Assembly: GCF_028279465.1 (NCBI RefSeq)
Contig: NZ_JANQNS010000001.1
Location: forward strand, 38,598-102,597
Length of the DNA stretch: 64,000 nt
Origin: Parasphingopyxis sp.
Lineage (GTDB): Bacteria > Pseudomonadota > Alphaproteobacteria > Sphingomonadales > Sphingomonadaceae
Direction of reading: 5' to 3'
Every line of letters begins with the position of its first letter. Position 1 is the first letter of the stretch. The translations under genes and the position numbers were made by a program. Shown piece after piece: positions 42,606 to 52,374 of this stretch. The notes beneath the pieces were generated by a model that was given only the letters and a program-made list of their open reading frames with translations, made no database searches and was not told the DNA's origin.

Positions 42606-43853
42606 ATGGAGATGCCGACCAAGGGGCGCGCATGGGATACGGTAAAGACGGATCTCATCAATCGCGGCGGCAATGATGCGAAATGGCGGGACGGGAAGAC
42701 GGCCGTTTATGTCTTCAATGCCGGCGAGGATATCGCGGCGGTGCAGAAGGAGGCCTATACCGCCTATATGTCCGAGAACGGGCTCGGCCCGGCCGCCTTT
42801 CCGTCGCTCGCGCAAATGGAAAAGGATGTCATCGCCATGGCGCTGGGCCTGCTCCATGGGCCGGAGGGCGCGACGGGCGCGATGACATCCGGCGGGACGG
42901 ATTCCATCACCATGGCGATCAAGGCCGCGCGCGATCATGCACGCGCCGAGGGGAGGGCGCAGGAGAAGGCCAATGTAGTGCTGCCGCAATCGGCGCATCT
43001 GGCCTTCGACAAGGCGTGTCATTTGATGGACATCGAAGTCCGCCGCATTCCGCTGCGCGATGACGGCAGCTACGAAGCCGATGTCCCGGCCATGGAAGCG
43101 GCCTGCGACGCCGATACGATTATGATGGTCGGCTCCGCGCCGAACTTTCCGCACGGGATCATCGATCCGATTGCGGAACTGGGCGAGGCGGCCGAACGCA
43201 AGGGCGCGTGGCTCCATGTCGATGCCTGTGTCGGCGGCTATTTCGCGCCTTTTGCCAGGATGAACGGCGTGCCCGTGCCGCCCTTCGATTTCGCGGTGCC
43301 GGCGGTCCAGTCGATGAGCGCCGATCTCCACAAATATGGCTATGCGGCCAAGGGCGCCTCGACCGTGCTGTTTCGCTCTGAAGCGCGGTACCAGCATATG
43401 CCGTTCGATTTTTCCTGCTGGTCGGGCGCACCGATGACCACGCCGACGCTGGCCGGGACGCGGCCGGGTGGGGCGATCGCGGCGGCCTGGGCCGTGATGA
43501 ACTATCTGGGGGTGGACGGGTATCGCCGTTTGCAGGGCGAGGTCTGCGCGACGCGCGAACGGGTAGAGGAGGGCGTCAAGGCGCTGGGCTTCGAAATCCT
43601 CGGCAATCCGCTGCTCGGCCTGATCGCCTTTGCGCATCCCGACCATCATGCCCTCGCGCTCTATGGCGAAATCTATCGCCGCGGCTGGTTCACCTCGGTC
43701 ACGATCGAACCGCCAAGCCTGCACCTGATGCTCTCGCCCAAACATTCAGAATTTATCGACGCCTATCTCGAGGACCTCGCGGATTCCGTGAAGGCCGTGG
43801 CGGCGGGCGATGATGCGAAGGCGGCCGAAAAAGTCGAGGCCCGGTACAGCTAG
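42606..43853 (+). CDS. PLP-dependent lyase, sphingosine-1-phosphate lyase homologue
   Basis: PLP enzyme of 415 aa of the group II decarboxylase fold. Its segments match S1P lyases closely: SAHLAFDKA (residues 129-137), FPHGIIDPI (181-189), HVDACVGG (204-211, Asp206) and SADLHKYGYAAKG with cofactor Lys243. S1P lyase splits phosphorylated long-chain bases into an aldehyde and phosphoethanolamine. Sphingomonads contain sphingolipids, so this role is plausible, but substrate proof is lacking. It has no membrane anchor, unlike the eukaryotic enzyme. The ATG follows GGAGAGACAAT. Alternative: an amino-acid decarboxylase. Confidence 0.88.
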   Translation: MEMPTKGRAWDTVKTDLINRGGNDAKWRDGKTAVYVFNAGEDIAAVQKEAYTAYMSENGLGPAAFPSLAQMEKDVIAMALGLLHGPEGATGAMTSGGTDSITMAIKAARDHARAEGRAQEKANVVLPQSAHLAFDKACHLMDIEVRRIPLRDDGSYEADVPAMEAACDADTIMMVGSAPNFPHGIIDPIAELGEAAERKGAWLHVDACVGGYFAPFARMNGVPVPPFDFAVPAVQSMSADLHKYGYAAKGASTVLFRSEARYQHMPFDFSCWSGAPMTTPTLAGTRPGGAIAAAWAVMNYLGVDGYRRLQGEVCATRERVEEGVKALGFEILGNPLLGLIAFAHPDHHALALYGEIYRRGWFTSVTIEPPSLHLMLSPKHSEFIDAYLEDLADSVKAVAAGDDAKAAEKVEARYS

Positions 43854-44003
43854 CCATTATCGCACTGACCATGCGTGGCCCTGCGCATGCCCTAAACTGT
43901 ACTTACCCATTTAAATCACAACTTTTCTTGATCCGTTTCCGCGAAAAATCACGCTTTCCTTTTTGAGCACCGGTTTCGGCGGTGACGGACAAGGGGAAAT
44001 GCG

Positions 44004-47000
44004 ATGCAATCTGGCGGCAATGGGGACTACCGAAACACGCTGCGGCAGGGGGCAGCCTTGGCGGCGATAGGGATCGCCGTGCTCCATGCGTCTCCGGCCC
44101 GCGCCGAATGCGACAATAATGCGCCGGCAAGCGGGGACACGGTCACGTGCGACGACACCGGTTCGAATCCCGACACCAATGGCGTGCGCAATGGCGGCGC
44201 CGACAATGTGACCGTCAACATTCTTGCCGGTGCCGGCATCCAGACCGATACCACCGTGACGGATGGCATCAGGCTTCGCGACAATGCGACGATCAATATG
44301 GCTGCGGGGTCGAGCATCTTGACGACCGCGGACGGCAGTTACGGCATTCGCGTCGGCGACAATGCGGTTATCGATCTCGACAATGCGTCGGTCACCGCCG
44401 ATGGCGTTTTTGGCCGCGGCGGAAGTATAGCCGCACTGCCCGCCGCGATCAGCGTAGGCGAGAGTGCTGACATCCGGTTGCGCAACGGGTCGATCGTCAC
44501 GGCGGGCAACATCGGTATCGAACTGGGCGACAATTCATCTGTGCTGGTCGGTGAAAATTCGCAGATCATCACGACTGGCGGAGCAACGTCTAACGGCGAA
44601 CGCGCGGTTGCGATCGACGGTGGACGGTTCGCGGCGGACGGTGTCGCCGTCGATATGCGTCAAGGCTCGCTGATCAGCATTCAGGGCAATGGCGGCGGTG
44701 CGATGTTCCTCGGTGACGATGCGATGATTACCGTCGATGGCGGCACAATCGAGGTCTTGCAGGATTTCACCGGATCGGGCGCCACAAACAGCATTCTCGG
44801 CGGGATCCAGGTCCGCGATAATGCGAATATCAGCCTGACCGACGCGACGATCACGACCTTCAACCAGATCGCGATCAGCGCGATCGACAATCTGACGCTT
44901 GAGATCGGCGAAGGAACGGTGCTTTCGGCCACCGATGATGTGCAGGCTCAGGGCTTTATCGAGTTTCTCGACAATGCCACGATAACGATGCGGTCAGGGT
45001 CGCTGGTGCGGGCAAATGACATCAACATTTTTCAGAATGGCAGAAGCGTGAACGACGATCGGGGCGGCCTGCTTTCTAGCGGTCTCACATTCGTCATGGA
45101 AGAGGGCGCGCGTATCGAAGGCACGGGCAGCCTTAGCATCGCTATCAACGCCGCATCGAATGCCGATATTACGATCAATGGCGAGATAGAGGCGCGATCC
45201 GGCGTGCAAGTAAGGCAGCTCGAGGCCGGCACCGTCAATATCGATGTCGGCGGATCGATAATTGCGGAGAGCTTTGCGATCCTGATAAGCGACATCTATT
45301 TCGATGGTGCAGTGACCGGAGATCGGTTCGGTTTCATCAACATCGCCGAGGGCGCGCGGGTCGTTTCGGACGGCTTTCCGACGATCAGCCACAGCCAGGG
45401 CAATGACGATCCGAACTTCCGTGATCCGGCGATCAACCCTTGGATGGAGCTGACCGTGACGATTGCCGGCGAGGTGACGAACGAGGATGAAAACGGTTTC
45501 GCCTTCAGGGGCGCGAGCGGCAACGATATCCTCGTTCTGCTGCCCACCGCGCAGATCACAGGTATTCTGGCCGGCAGTTTCTTCGTCGAAGAGCGCACCG
45601 AAGATGTCGATCAGATTTTCTTCCGCGGCGATGCCGGAACGAACGGACTGCTCGATCTCGACATCACGCCGGTTGCGCTGTTCGAGGAGCTGATCAAGGA
45701 GGGCGAAGGCACCTGGACGATCCGCGGCACGCCGCTTGCGCCCGACAATTTCACCGTAGATCGCACGGGCGGGCCGATCATCAACGTCATTGCTCTCGAA
45801 AACGAACCGGTTTTCGATATTCGCGAAGGCACGGTGATCTTCGACGATGTCGATCTCGATACGGTGGCCGTCACGGTACGCCCCGGCGCGTTCCTCGAAG
45901 GGTTCGGGACGTTCGGCAATCTCGACGTGCAGGGTGCGGCGACCATCTCGCCGACCGGCGCCAATGGCGGGCCCGGCCTGTTCGATATCGGCGATCTGAC
46001 TCTGACCGATCAGGCCATATTCGTTGTCGATGCGAACGATCAGGGCGAGGCCGACCGGATCGACGTAACGGGCACCGTCACGCTTGGCGGTGCCTCGCTC
46101 AGCGTGCGCGATATGGCGGGCGGCGCTTTCGCGGGCGACGATCCGTTTACGTACATCATCATAGGCAATGACGGGATGGACGCTATCAACGGCACATTCG
46201 GCTCGGTGATGAACGAACTCGCCTTCCTGACGCCGAGCGTCGACTATGCGGGTGGCGATGGCAATGATGCGGTGCTCTCGCTGACGCCGAACAATATGAC
46301 GCCACCCCCGCCGCCCCCGCCACCGCCTCCTCCTCCTCCTCCGGGGCCGCCTCCGCCGCCTCCACCACCGCCGCCCCCGCCAACGGGCGGACCGGGGCCG
46401 GTGCCCGGCGGTCTGTTTCAGACGGCGGCGCTGACCTATAATCAGCTCGGATCGGCGAGCCGCCTCGATCGTCTCGATCAGATTCCCGGTACCGATGCGG
46501 CCAGCGTCTATATGCAGATCCTGTTTATGAGCGCGCCCAACGCCCGCGCCGCCTTCGATATCAGCTCGGGCGAAATCTACGCATCATTGCTCGCGGACGG
46601 GCTCGATCGCGCCATGACCATCACCGACCGGCTCGCCGCGCGCGCGCACGAACAATCCGGCGAAGGCTGGGGGATATGGACCGGCGTCGGCGGCCGGACC
46701 GGATCGGCCGATGCCGACGGCAATGCCGCGACGGCAGACAATGATTCCGTCCGCTTCGATCTCGGCATCGACTATCGCGGACCCGGCAATGGCTGGGCAC
46801 TCGGCGCGGCGATCAGCTATTTCGATGGCGGTCTCGATGTCGACGCGCGGCGGTCCCGCGCCGAATATGATGGCTGGAGTTTCGGCGCCTATGGCCGGTA
46901 CGGCTCCGGCAATGCCGGGCCGACGATCACCGGCGCAATCAGCTATAGCGACGGCGAAGCCGATGTCCGCCGTGCCATCGCCTTCGGCACGATATCGCGT

Positions 47001-47492
47001 ACGACCCGTGCCGCCGTCGATACCGAAGCGATCGGCCTGTCCGGCGAAGCGCGCTACGGCTTTCCGGTCGGAAACAACTGGGCTCTGGGTCCGGTCGCGT
47101 CGATACTCTATGCCGATGGCGATCTGGGCCGCTATGCCGAAACCGGTGCCAATGCGCTGAACCTCTCGAGCAATGGCGCATCGGACGATGTTACGCGGTT
47201 CGGCGGCGGTCTCTTCGCCAACTGGCAGGGCGCGCGCGGCGGCGTCGATTTCAGCGCGCAATATGTCGACGGGCATTCCAATGTCAGCCAGGTCTCGATG
47301 ACGCTCGATGGCGCCCCGACGGCCGTCTTCCCCGTACGCAGCCCGCGGACGAACGGCTCGGCCGGCTTGTTTACCGTAGCGGGTCGCTACGACCTCGGTG
47401 ATGGATGGACGTTGAGCGGCGAAACGCGGGCGTTACTCGGCTCGAGCGAGCAATCGGCCGCCGGAAGTATCGCCATCGGGTGGCGCTTCTAA
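44004..47492 (+). CDS. Autotransporter with beta-helix passenger and C-terminal barrel
   Basis: Type V secreted protein of 1162 aa. A signal peptide (about 1-35, ending ASPARA) is followed by a long passenger (about 36-760) with repeating short beta-helix turns (DNATINMAAGS, DNAVIDLDNAS, DDAMITVDGG). A nearly pure proline linker (about residues 767-795) comes next, then an autotransporter beta-barrel (about 880-1162) ending GSIAIGWRF with the terminal phenylalanine. No protease triad is evident in the passenger. It may be an adhesin or cell-surface scaffold. AAGGGGA precedes the ATG. Confidence 0.93.
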   Translation: MQSGGNGDYRNTLRQGAALAAIGIAVLHASPARAECDNNAPASGDTVTCDDTGSNPDTNGVRNGGADNVTVNILAGAGIQTDTTVTDGIRLRDNATINMAAGSSILTTADGSYGIRVGDNAVIDLDNASVTADGVFGRGGSIAALPAAISVGESADIRLRNGSIVTAGNIGIELGDNSSVLVGENSQIITTGGATSNGERAVAIDGGRFAADGVAVDMRQGSLISIQGNGGGAMFLGDDAMITVDGGTIEVLQDFTGSGATNSILGGIQVRDNANISLTDATITTFNQIAISAIDNLTLEIGEGTVLSATDDVQAQGFIEFLDNATITMRSGSLVRANDINIFQNGRSVNDDRGGLLSSGLTFVMEEGARIEGTGSLSIAINAASNADITINGEIEARSGVQVRQLEAGTVNIDVGGSIIAESFAILISDIYFDGAVTGDRFGFINIAEGARVVSDGFPTISHSQGNDDPNFRDPAINPWMELTVTIAGEVTNEDENGFAFRGASGNDILVLLPTAQITGILAGSFFVEERTEDVDQIFFRGDAGTNGLLDLDITPVALFEELIKEGEGTWTIRGTPLAPDNFTVDRTGGPIINVIALENEPVFDIREGTVIFDDVDLDTVAVTVRPGAFLEGFGTFGNLDVQGAATISPTGANGGPGLFDIGDLTLTDQAIFVVDANDQGEADRIDVTGTVTLGGASLSVRDMAGGAFAGDDPFTYIIIGNDGMDAINGTFGSVMNELAFLTPSVDYAGGDGNDAVLSLTPNNMTPPPPPPPPPPPPPPGPPPPPPPPPPPPTGGPGPVPGGLFQTAALTYNQLGSASRLDRLDQIPGTDAASVYMQILFMSAPNARAAFDISSGEIYASLLADGLDRAMTITDRLAARAHEQSGEGWGIWTGVGGRTGSADADGNAATADNDSVRFDLGIDYRGPGNGWALGAAISYFDGGLDVDARRSRAEYDGWSFGAYGRYGSGNAGPTITGAISYSDGEADVRRAIAFGTISRTTRAAVDTEAIGLSGEARYGFPVGNNWALGPVASILYADGDLGRYAETGANALNLSSNGASDDVTRFGGGLFANWQGARGGVDFSAQYVDGHSNVSQVSMTLDGAPTAVFPVRSPRTNGSAGLFTVAGRYDLGDGWTLSGETRALLGSSEQSAAGSIAIGWRF

Positions 47493-47538
47493 CAAGAGCG
47501 ACCCAGCCTCCAACTGACGCGGCTGTTCGGGCATGTGC

Positions 47539-48864
47539 TCAATGCAATTTCAGCTTGGGCCGCACGACGCGGTTGACATGGCCGAGCAGGATCATTGCGA
47601 TGCCGCGGCGCCAGCCATGGATGGCGATGATGTGGAGCCGGTATAGCGAGAGATAGGCGATACGCGCGAGGCGGCCCTCGATCGCCATCCGGCCGCCGAT
47701 CAGATTGCCCATGAGGCTGCCGACGGTCGAGAAGCGGCTGAGCGAGACGAGCGAGCCATGATCGCGATAGCGGAAGGGCTTGAGCTCCTTTCCGCGCCGC
47801 AGCCGTTCGAGATTGTCCAGCACGCTATCGGCCATCTGGTGCGCGGCCTGCGCGCGCGGCGGCACCGGGCGGTCCTCGCCGGGCAGCAGGCAGCTCGCGC
47901 AATCCCCGATCGCGAAAATCCGGTCGTCTTTCGATGTCTGCAGCGTCGGCTTCACGACGAATGTGTTGAGCGATGTCGTTTCCAGATCGCTTTCGAAGGG
48001 CAATTCGTCGGCACCCTTTACGCCGGCCGCCCAGACGGTGATTTCCGCCGCGAGCCGGTTCCCCTCGGCGGTTTCGATGCCATCCTCCTCGACCCGCACG
48101 ACCTGCGTATCGGTCTTCACCGCAACGCCGAGCGCCTCCAGCTCTTCGCGCGCCGTAGTGGCGAGTTCGGGATCGAGCGCGGGAAGGATGCGCGGCCCGG
48201 CTTCGACCAGCGTCACCTCGAGCTTGCTTTCATCGAACACTTCGAGCCCGTAATGCCGCAGCGCCTTGGCGGCGTTGTAGAGCTCGGCCGCAAGCTCGAC
48301 GCCAGTGGCGCCGCCGCCGACGATCGCCACGCGGACTCTGGCGTCCTGTTTCCCCCGGCGATTCTCATCGTTCGTCCGCAAACAGGCGTTCAGCAGGCGC
48401 TGCCGGAATTGATCGGCCTGACCGCGATGCTCGAGAAACATCGCATGTTCGCGCACGCCGGCGACGCCGAAATCGTTCGAGATGCCGCCGACCGCCAACA
48501 CCAGATAATCGTAACGGATATTGTGCCGGCTCGTGATCAGCCGGCCGCGATCGTCATAGCTGGGCGCGGTGACGATCTGGCGCTTTTCGCGGTCGATCTT
48601 CTCCAATGCGCCGTGGAAGAAACGATAGTTCCAGCGGGCGGCATGCCCGCCATAGCCGACCTCGTCGAGATTGGCGTCGAGCGATCCTGCGGCGACCTCA
48701 TGGAGCAGCGGCTTCCAGATATGCGAGACATTCCTGTCGACGAGAATGATGTCGTGATCGCGATTGCCGTATCGCGCGGCTAGCCGGCGGACCAGTTCGA
48801 GCCCGCCCGCGCCGCCGCCGACCACGACAATCTGTCTCTTCTTGTCGCTCAAATACGCCCCCAA
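47539..48864 (-). CDS. ndh: Type II NADH dehydrogenase (NDH-2-like)
   Basis: Membrane-associated flavoprotein of 441 aa that passes electrons from NADH to quinone without pumping protons. The FAD motif VVGGGAGGLEL (about 14-24) and NAD motif VAIVGGGATGVELAAEL are present, and FAIGDCA matches the family. The hydrophobic C-terminus (LARIAYLSLYRLHIIAIHG) suits membrane attachment. The frame starts with TTG, which is less certain; no ATG lies nearby. Convergent with the autotransporter gene. Confidence 0.9.
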   Translation of the reverse strand: MGAYLSDKKRQIVVVGGGAGGLELVRRLAARYGNRDHDIILVDRNVSHIWKPLLHEVAAGSLDANLDEVGYGGHAARWNYRFFHGALEKIDREKRQIVTAPSYDDRGRLITSRHNIRYDYLVLAVGGISNDFGVAGVREHAMFLEHRGQADQFRQRLLNACLRTNDENRRGKQDARVRVAIVGGGATGVELAAELYNAAKALRHYGLEVFDESKLEVTLVEAGPRILPALDPELATTAREELEALGVAVKTDTQVVRVEEDGIETAEGNRLAAEITVWAAGVKGADELPFESDLETTSLNTFVVKPTLQTSKDDRIFAIGDCASCLLPGEDRPVPPRAQAAHQMADSVLDNLERLRRGKELKPFRYRDHGSLVSLSRFSTVGSLMGNLIGGRMAIEGRLARIAYLSLYRLHIIAIHGWRRGIAMILLGHVNRVVRPKLKLH

Positions 48865-48974
48865 TCACCGCCCGAACGGCGGTCACGCCAGCGTGATGAA
48901 CCAAGCGCGGGCGTCTTTCAATCGGGGTGGCCTAAAGCGCGTGTCGGCCGTAGCGGTCTGGCCGGTACAGCTTG

Positions 48975-49691
48975 TCAGTCCCGGATGCCCAGGAAACGGA
49001 GCGTCTGCGCCAGCGAATTGAAGATTCCGTGGGCGAAGACAAGCGGCAGGATATTGCTGCGCCCGAACCAGATGTAGAGCAGCGCGAACGCCAGCCCTCC
49101 TGCTCCGGAGATCAGCGCGCCGTGCATGCCCTGATAGTAATAGTGCCGATATCCGAAGAAGATCGAAGAGACGATGGCGGCTACGAGGTCCGCACGCAAT
49201 CCGCCGCCGCCAAAGCGGCTCGCATGATCGATGACGAAGGCCCGGAACAGCAGCTCTTCAAAAAAGGACCCGTGCGTCCAGACGAGCGCCATGATGCCGA
49301 TATAGGCCGCGAGATTCCCTTCGACATGGTCGAACCGCCCGCTCGCCCCGACATCCTCGAACAACAGGTCCGCGACCAGCTGCATCGATTGTGTTGCCGC
49401 GATAAAAGCCGCCATCGTCAGCAGCGTCAGGCCGATGGTTTTCAGCCAGCTTTGCGGCCAGCGCAATCCAAGGTCGCGCCAGCCCGACCCGCGGCGCCAG
49501 AGCAGATAGGAGCCGACCGCCATCGCGCTGAACGTCGAAGCGGGGCCGGCATAGAGATAGGTGAAAGGTAATAGCGATTGCTTCACGACCACCAGGGTCG
49601 CGACAACGATCAGCAGGTCCCGTAGCGCGCTCCAGTCCCATCGGGCGGACCGTTGCGATGCCGCTTCATGTGAGCTGATAGTGTTTTGCAA
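48975..49691 (-). CDS. CPBP-family intramembrane metalloprotease
   Basis: Integral membrane protein of 238 aa in the CAAX protease / bacteriocin-processing (Abi) family. Motif 1 EELLFR (residues 145-150), motif 2 FGYRHYYYQ and motif 3 HGIFNS carry the glutamate and histidine metal ligands. About six to seven hydrophobic segments. The start codon appears to be TTG; no better start is close. Role in this organism unknown, since members process prenylated peptides, bacteriocins or signalling proteins. It is upstream of ndh on the same strand. Confidence 0.87.
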   Translation of the reverse strand: MQNTISSHEAASQRSARWDWSALRDLLIVVATLVVVKQSLLPFTYLYAGPASTFSAMAVGSYLLWRRGSGWRDLGLRWPQSWLKTIGLTLLTMAAFIAATQSMQLVADLLFEDVGASGRFDHVEGNLAAYIGIMALVWTHGSFFEELLFRAFVIDHASRFGGGGLRADLVAAIVSSIFFGYRHYYYQGMHGALISGAGGLAFALLYIWFGRSNILPLVFAHGIFNSLAQTLRFLGIRD

Positions 49692-49768
49692 GACTTCGTT
49701 CCGTAGCTATTGTGTATTATTGAGATAATACACTGGCCCATCACGGGCAACCCCGAAACTGAACGCCT

Positions 49769-51322
49769 TTACCCTTTGATCTTGGGGAGCACTTTGGGGT
49801 CGACGCTGGCCGCGGCAAGCAGACCGCCCATCAGCGCGCCGGGAATGCCGGGGCTCACCACATCCTGACCCGCAAGATAAAGGCCGGGAATGGGCGTCTT
49901 GGCCCGGAGCGCATCGCACAGGACCCGCTCCGGCGTTACGTCGAGCCCATAGAAAGCGCCCTCGCGATGCTCGGTGAATGTTACGGTCGATAGCGGCGTG
50001 GCCAGTTCGCGATACACAACAAGCTTGGCAAGGTCGGGAAAGTAACGCTCGAACTGCGCCATCAGCGTTTCCTCGGCGCGCCGCTTGAAGTTCGCATAGT
50101 CCTCGCCACGCGCGCCGGCGGGCCGGTCCGCCCATCGCGCGACGGAGTCCCAGTCGGACCAGACCAGAAATTGTCCCATATGTTTCTGGTGCGGACCCGG
50201 ATCATGGTTCGGGTCCTTCAGCGAACCGAATGAGGCCGTCATGTGCGGTGGCTCGCCATCGGGTGCGGTCGTCCAGAGGACGTCGACCTCGCCGGCGGGA
50301 TAAATCCAATGGTTCGCCTTTGTCGCGCCGGCGGCTTCGATATCGCCCTCAAACCCAAGGAACAGCGTGTAATTCGCGATGCTGGACGGCAGCGCACGAA
50401 TTTCCGCGACCCAGTCGTCGTGTCCGTGATCTGCGGGCAAGAGCGCATCGATGGTTTCCCGCGCGCCGATATCGGAGATGACGGTCTGTGCCCGGATATC
50501 GGTACCGTCATCGGTCTGCACGCCGACGACAGCGCCGTTCTCGAACAGCAGCTTTTCGACGCGAACGCCCGCGCGGGCTTCGCCCCCGTTTTTGGTAATG
50601 GTGGGAACGATATGCTCGGCAAAGGCGGTGCTGCCCCCGACCGGGTACCAGGATCCGCTCCACAGATAGGACGCCGAAATCAGGGCATGCATCCCAAAGC
50701 TTGCCTTGCTCGGCCGTCCGCCGTGATCGCCCCATTGCGCGGCCATTGCGGCCGCAAGCTCGGGATCGTCGGTGATATCGTCGATGACCTCTTGCGTCGT
50801 CCGCGCGCACCATTTTGCGATGGCCTGCCGGTTCCACCAGTTGAGCATGTCGCCCGCAACTTTCGGCATTGCGCGGGTCGGAAAGGTCTTCAAGATCGTC
50901 TCACGGCCCTCGCGCAGCGCGTGGGTCCATGCTTCGATCGCCTCCGCCTGATCCGGGAAGCGGTCCTTCAGATCCCGTTCCTGGGCTTCGTAGGGCCGTG
51001 AGAGCGATAGCGCTTCCGCCGATCCGATGTGCAGCGTGTCGTATATCGATCCCAAGGACACGAAATCGATAGGCGTATCGGCCAGCCAGTCGATCATCGC
51101 GCGAGCGTGATCGCCGGGCGCCACGCCACTCAGATAATGAACGCCTACATCCCAGGTGAACCCGTCGCGGGAGAAGCTGTGCGTCAATCCTCCAAGGGTC
51201 TGATGCTGCTCGAGCAAGAGCACCTTGTGCCCGACCTTGGACAGAGCAGCGGCTGCGGCCATGCCGCCCATGCCCGAACCGATGACGATGGCGTCCCAAT
51301 CGGCCTGTTCCGTATCCGCCAT
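49769..51322 (-). CDS. FAD-dependent oxidoreductase, phytoene-desaturase / carotenoid-isomerase-like
   Basis: Flavoprotein of 517 aa with N-terminal dinucleotide fold VIGSGMGGMAAAAAL (about 13-27) and FAD-contacting LGGLTHSFSRDGFTWDVGVHY in parts. This is the pattern of the CrtI / carotenoid isomerase / retinol saturase group. The C-terminus has LYLAGQDVVSPGIPGALMGG, typical of that group. No carotenoid genes are adjacent, so it may act on another isoprenoid or fatty substrate. AAGGAG seven bases before the ATG at 51322 fixes the start. An FNR-type box lies 118 bp upstream. Confidence 0.85.
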   Translation of the reverse strand: MADTEQADWDAIVIGSGMGGMAAAAALSKVGHKVLLLEQHQTLGGLTHSFSRDGFTWDVGVHYLSGVAPGDHARAMIDWLADTPIDFVSLGSIYDTLHIGSAEALSLSRPYEAQERDLKDRFPDQAEAIEAWTHALREGRETILKTFPTRAMPKVAGDMLNWWNRQAIAKWCARTTQEVIDDITDDPELAAAMAAQWGDHGGRPSKASFGMHALISASYLWSGSWYPVGGSTAFAEHIVPTITKNGGEARAGVRVEKLLFENGAVVGVQTDDGTDIRAQTVISDIGARETIDALLPADHGHDDWVAEIRALPSSIANYTLFLGFEGDIEAAGATKANHWIYPAGEVDVLWTTAPDGEPPHMTASFGSLKDPNHDPGPHQKHMGQFLVWSDWDSVARWADRPAGARGEDYANFKRRAEETLMAQFERYFPDLAKLVVYRELATPLSTVTFTEHREGAFYGLDVTPERVLCDALRAKTPIPGLYLAGQDVVSPGIPGALMGGLLAAASVDPKVLPKIKG

Positions 51323-51439
51323 AGGTAACTCCTTGGCTGTCGAAGCAAACATCTGATGTTTCGTGCGCGTTCAACCGTCCGGCCAAGCCGGGACGGGCAC
51401 CGCATTTCACACGCGTAACGAGTCGCCTTGCCCGGCGCA

Positions 51440-51453
51440 TTGACGTGGATCAA
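51440..51453 (-). promoter_or_regulatory. FNR/FixK-like box TTGAC-GTGG-ATCAA
   Basis: Matches the FNR/FixK consensus in 9 of 10 half-site bases and has the same half-sites as the box upstream of the usp gene. It lies 118 bp upstream of the FAD oxidoreductase start and downstream of the enoyl-CoA hydratase gene. The -10 region at the expected spacing is poor, so function is less sure. Confidence 0.4.
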
Positions 51454-51548
51454 TCGCGCGCGGGCCAATGTTCGTGGTTCTGCTGTCACCCAATCCAAAG
51501 CGGACCGGTGCTTGGTGTGCTATCTGTCGTGACGCGACGACAGGTGGT

Positions 51549-52310
51549 CTACTTCCCTTTCCACACCGGCTTGCGCTTCTGGGCAAAGGCCATGGCGCCT
51601 TCGCGGGCGTCTTCGGACTGGAAAATGCCGCCGATGATCTTTTGCTGTTCGGCCCACATTTCGTCATGCGACCAGTCTTCGGTTTTGACGATCACTTCCT
51701 TGCTCGCGCGGACGGCGAGGGGGCCGTTTTCGGCGATCTTGGCGGCGAGTTCCTTCGCGCCGTCCAGCGCCGGGCCGTCTACGACGCGGTTGACGAAGCC
51801 CATTTCGGCGGCGCGCCCCGCGGAGACGAAATCGCCGGTCAGCGCGAGTTCCATCGCATAGCGCTGCGGGATCAGGCGGGGGAGGCGGAGCAGGGCGCCC
51901 GCGCCGGCGGCAAGGCCGCGCTTCGCTTCGGGAATGCCGAATTGCGCATCGGTGTTGGCGACGACGAGATCGCAGGCGATGGCGACCTCCATACCGCCGG
52001 CGAGCGCGTAACCGTCCACGGCTGCGATCAGCGGTTTGGCGGGCGGGGCCTCGACGAACCCGGCGAAACCCTTGCCGCTGACGACGGGCAGCTCGCCCTG
52101 CAGAAAGGCCTTGAGATCCATACCCGAGCAGAAGGTGCCGCCCGCGCCGGTGATAATGCCGATGACGAGGCTGTCATCGGTTTCCAACGTTTCGATGGCT
52201 GCGGCGATGCCTTCGGCGACCGCGCGGTTGACGGCGTTCTTCGCGTCGGGGCGGTTGATAGTGATGGTGAGAATGCCATCGCTGGCTTCGGTGAGGACTT
52301 CTTCGGACAT
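51549..52310 (-). CDS. Enoyl-CoA hydratase/isomerase family protein
   Basis: Crotonase-fold protein of 253 aa. Oxyanion-hole segments are GGTFCSGMDLKAF and ALAGGMEVAIACD; the catalytic glutamate region is GIPEAKRGL. This set fits enoyl-CoA hydratases of fatty-acid or aromatic degradation. Divergent from the CitE-like lyase gene and preceded by the shared TTTACG/CGTCAA palindrome. Exact acyl-CoA substrate is unknown. Confidence 0.92.
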   Translation of the reverse strand: MSEEVLTEASDGILTITINRPDAKNAVNRAVAEGIAAAIETLETDDSLVIGIITGAGGTFCSGMDLKAFLQGELPVVSGKGFAGFVEAPPAKPLIAAVDGYALAGGMEVAIACDLVVANTDAQFGIPEAKRGLAAGAGALLRLPRLIPQRYAMELALTGDFVSAGRAAEMGFVNRVVDGPALDGAKELAAKIAENGPLAVRASKEVIVKTEDWSHDEMWAEQQKIIGGIFQSEDAREGAMAFAQKRKPVWKGK

Positions 52311-52354
52311 GCTCGCTTCTCCCGTGATTCTGTTTGGCCCTACCTTCGCGTCGC

Positions 52355-52370
52355 TTTACGTGAACGTCAA
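52355..52370 (-). promoter_or_regulatory. TTTACG-N4-CGTCAA palindrome upstream of enoyl-CoA hydratase
   Basis: 16-bp site, TTTACG-TGAA-CGTCAA followed by CC, one mismatch from perfect symmetry. It lies 45 bp before the start codon and matches the sites at 42116 and 63785. Confidence 0.55.
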
Positions 52371-52374
52371 CCTT

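Noticed and set aside
47758..48783. 341-codon open frame antisense to ndh
   Set aside because: Shadow frame; NDH-2 motifs on the minus strand are unambiguous.
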